From Candolleomyces eurysporus (taxonomy: Eukaryota; Basidiomycota; Agaricomycetes; Agaricales; Psathyrellaceae): DNA of 16,524 nt. Location: assembly GCA_027579435.1 (NCBI GenBank), contig JANBPK010000046.1:1-16524 (forward strand). The letters are read 5' to 3'. The position numbers and the translations under genes are program-made. The notes under the pieces were generated by a model that did not search any database, was not told where the DNA came from, and was given only the letters and a program-made list of their open reading frames with translations. Of this stretch, positions 15,797-16,524 are shown piece after piece (position 1 is the first letter of the stretch; each line of letters begins with the position of its first letter).

Positions 15797-16524
15797 ATGG
15801 CAGACAATACCCTCGGACTCGAGCTCAACCCTGAGCAGCCTGAACAGCCTGCCAACGACACAGTGGTCGCCCAGGAGCCCGAGCCGCAGTCTCCCAAGCC
15901 TAGAGAGCCTAAAAAGCCCTATGTCAATCCCGACCGCGTCAACACGGGCGGTCCTCAACGGGTATGTGCTCGGCAGGCTCTGCCATTCAGCCCATGTTTA
16001 CAGTACCATCTAGGACAAGCTGAGCGAAGAGGCCCTTGCAGAACGCATGGCAAGGGCTAGAGAGCAGAACGAAAAGATCAGACAGAGACGTTTGGTATCC
16101 ATTTTTCATACTTCCTCGCGCATCATACACCATCTCACGTCGTGCTAGGATGTCGAGGCCGATAAAGAAGCCTTTCGTCAGACCCAGGAAGAAGAGAAAG
16201 CAAAGCAGATCCAAAATCGCAAGGTGCAGGAAGACATCAACAAGGCTCGGGAGCAGAATGCGCGACGGAAGATGGATAAGCTGCAAACCCGCGAATGGGA
16301 CTCTGGCAAGCCAGTGGGGACATCTAGCAAGCCAGCGGGGACATCTAGCAAGCCAGCGGGGGCATCTAGAAAGCCCTCGGTGCCATCAGCGACGACAGCG
16401 ACTAAAGAGAGTCAGCCGGAGGAGCAGGCAACGCCAGAGGCAGCACCAGAGGCAGCACCGGAGGCAGCACCGGAGGCAGCACCAGAGGTAGCACCAGAGG
16501 TAGCACCAGAGGTAGCACCAGAGG
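15797..16524 (+). CDS. Coiled-coil protein of unknown function with a Pro-Glu-Ala repeat tail (partial)
   Basis: Exons 15797-15961, 16014-16094 and 16149 to the window edge, with introns of 52 and 54 bp, both in phase 0; no stop codon is reached. At least 207 residues are encoded. Residues 1-55 are rich in Pro, Glu and Gln and end in [17 protein letters not shown]. Residues about 56-125 form a highly charged helical, probably coiled-coil region ([20 protein letters not shown], then [19 protein letters not shown] and [18 protein letters not shown]). A Ser-Lys-Pro repeat and then a PEAA/PEVA repeat follow. The charged helix and the REWDSGKP end recall CCDC9-type proteins, but this is a weak memory-based link. 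No catalytic motif or signal peptide is seen. It shares its promoter region with PGK1. Confidence 0.78.
16305..16367 (+). repeat. Three 21 bp tandem repeats in coding sequence (SSKPAGT units)
   Basis: AGCAAGCCAGCGGGGACATCT-type units repeat three times, with GGC for AGC in the first and GGCATCT in the third. Each encodes seven residues (S/G-K-P-A/V-G-T/A-S). A fourth start, AGAAAGCCC, is degenerate. The frame is kept because 21 is a multiple of three. Confidence 0.85.
16428..16524 (+). repeat. 12 bp coding minisatellite (PEAA / PEVA units) running off the window
   Basis: About eight units of CCAGAGGCAGCA encode Pro-Glu-Ala-Ala; the later units carry GTAGCA and encode Pro-Glu-Val-Ala. Synonymous CCA/CCG changes and the Ala-to-Val change are grouped, showing stepwise expansion. 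The array is still in progress at 16524, so its length is unknown. Confidence 0.9.

Noticed and set aside
1..16524. tRNA, rRNA, CRISPR array or bacterial-type operon
   Set aside because: No cloverleaf with A and B boxes, no rRNA sequence and no regularly spaced direct repeats were seen. The genes are clearly eukaryotic with spliceosomal introns.

Overview
The window looks like nuclear DNA of a filamentous basidiomycete, most likely an agaricomycete mushroom-type fungus. Four split genes carry short introns of about 48-58 bp with GT...AG ends and CTNAN-type branch points. They lie 88-141 bp apart, next to a CpG-poor, transposon-rich stretch with tyrosine-recombinase retrotransposon remains. 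Assignments come from reading motifs by eye; no database search was possible.

Layout. (1) 1-835: CpG-rich DNA with the 5' part of an unrecognised minus-strand split gene, a cluster of short palindromes upstream of it, and an A-rich tandem repeat ending near 830. (2) About 905-1175: a cluster of GACTCC/GGAGTC motifs arranged as an inverted repeat. (3) About 1308-6180, minus strand: a decayed DIRS-order (possibly Ngaro-like) retrotransposon in the order TATA box, gag-like ORF, zinc-binding motif, reverse transcriptase, RNase H, tyrosine recombinase. It is broken by frameshifts, stops and catalytic-residue changes, and an LTR-like insertion of about 337 bp sits between its gag-like and pol parts. 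(4) 6180-9600: a CpG-depleted, apparently gene-free stretch with two diverged inverted copies of a ~110 bp repeat and a strong hairpin. (5) 9691-15655, minus strand: three tightly packed host genes, in transcription order PGK1 (phosphoglycerate kinase), JHD1 (PHD plus JmjC histone demethylase) and SKT5/CHS4-like (Sel1-repeat chitin synthase regulator with a CaaX end). (6) 15797 to the end, plus strand: a coiled-coil gene of unknown function with an expanding Pro-Glu-Ala-rich tail, divergent from PGK1 and cut by the window edge.

The three minus-strand genes have no evident shared pathway (glycolysis, chromatin, cell wall); their closeness looks like ordinary compact fungal gene packing. The most notable features are the sharp change from CpG-poor repeats to CpG-rich genes near 9600, the decay pattern that changed the reverse transcriptase catalytic aspartates through CpG-context transitions, and the nested and inverted repeats. 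I found no convincing evidence of a wholly new biological system.
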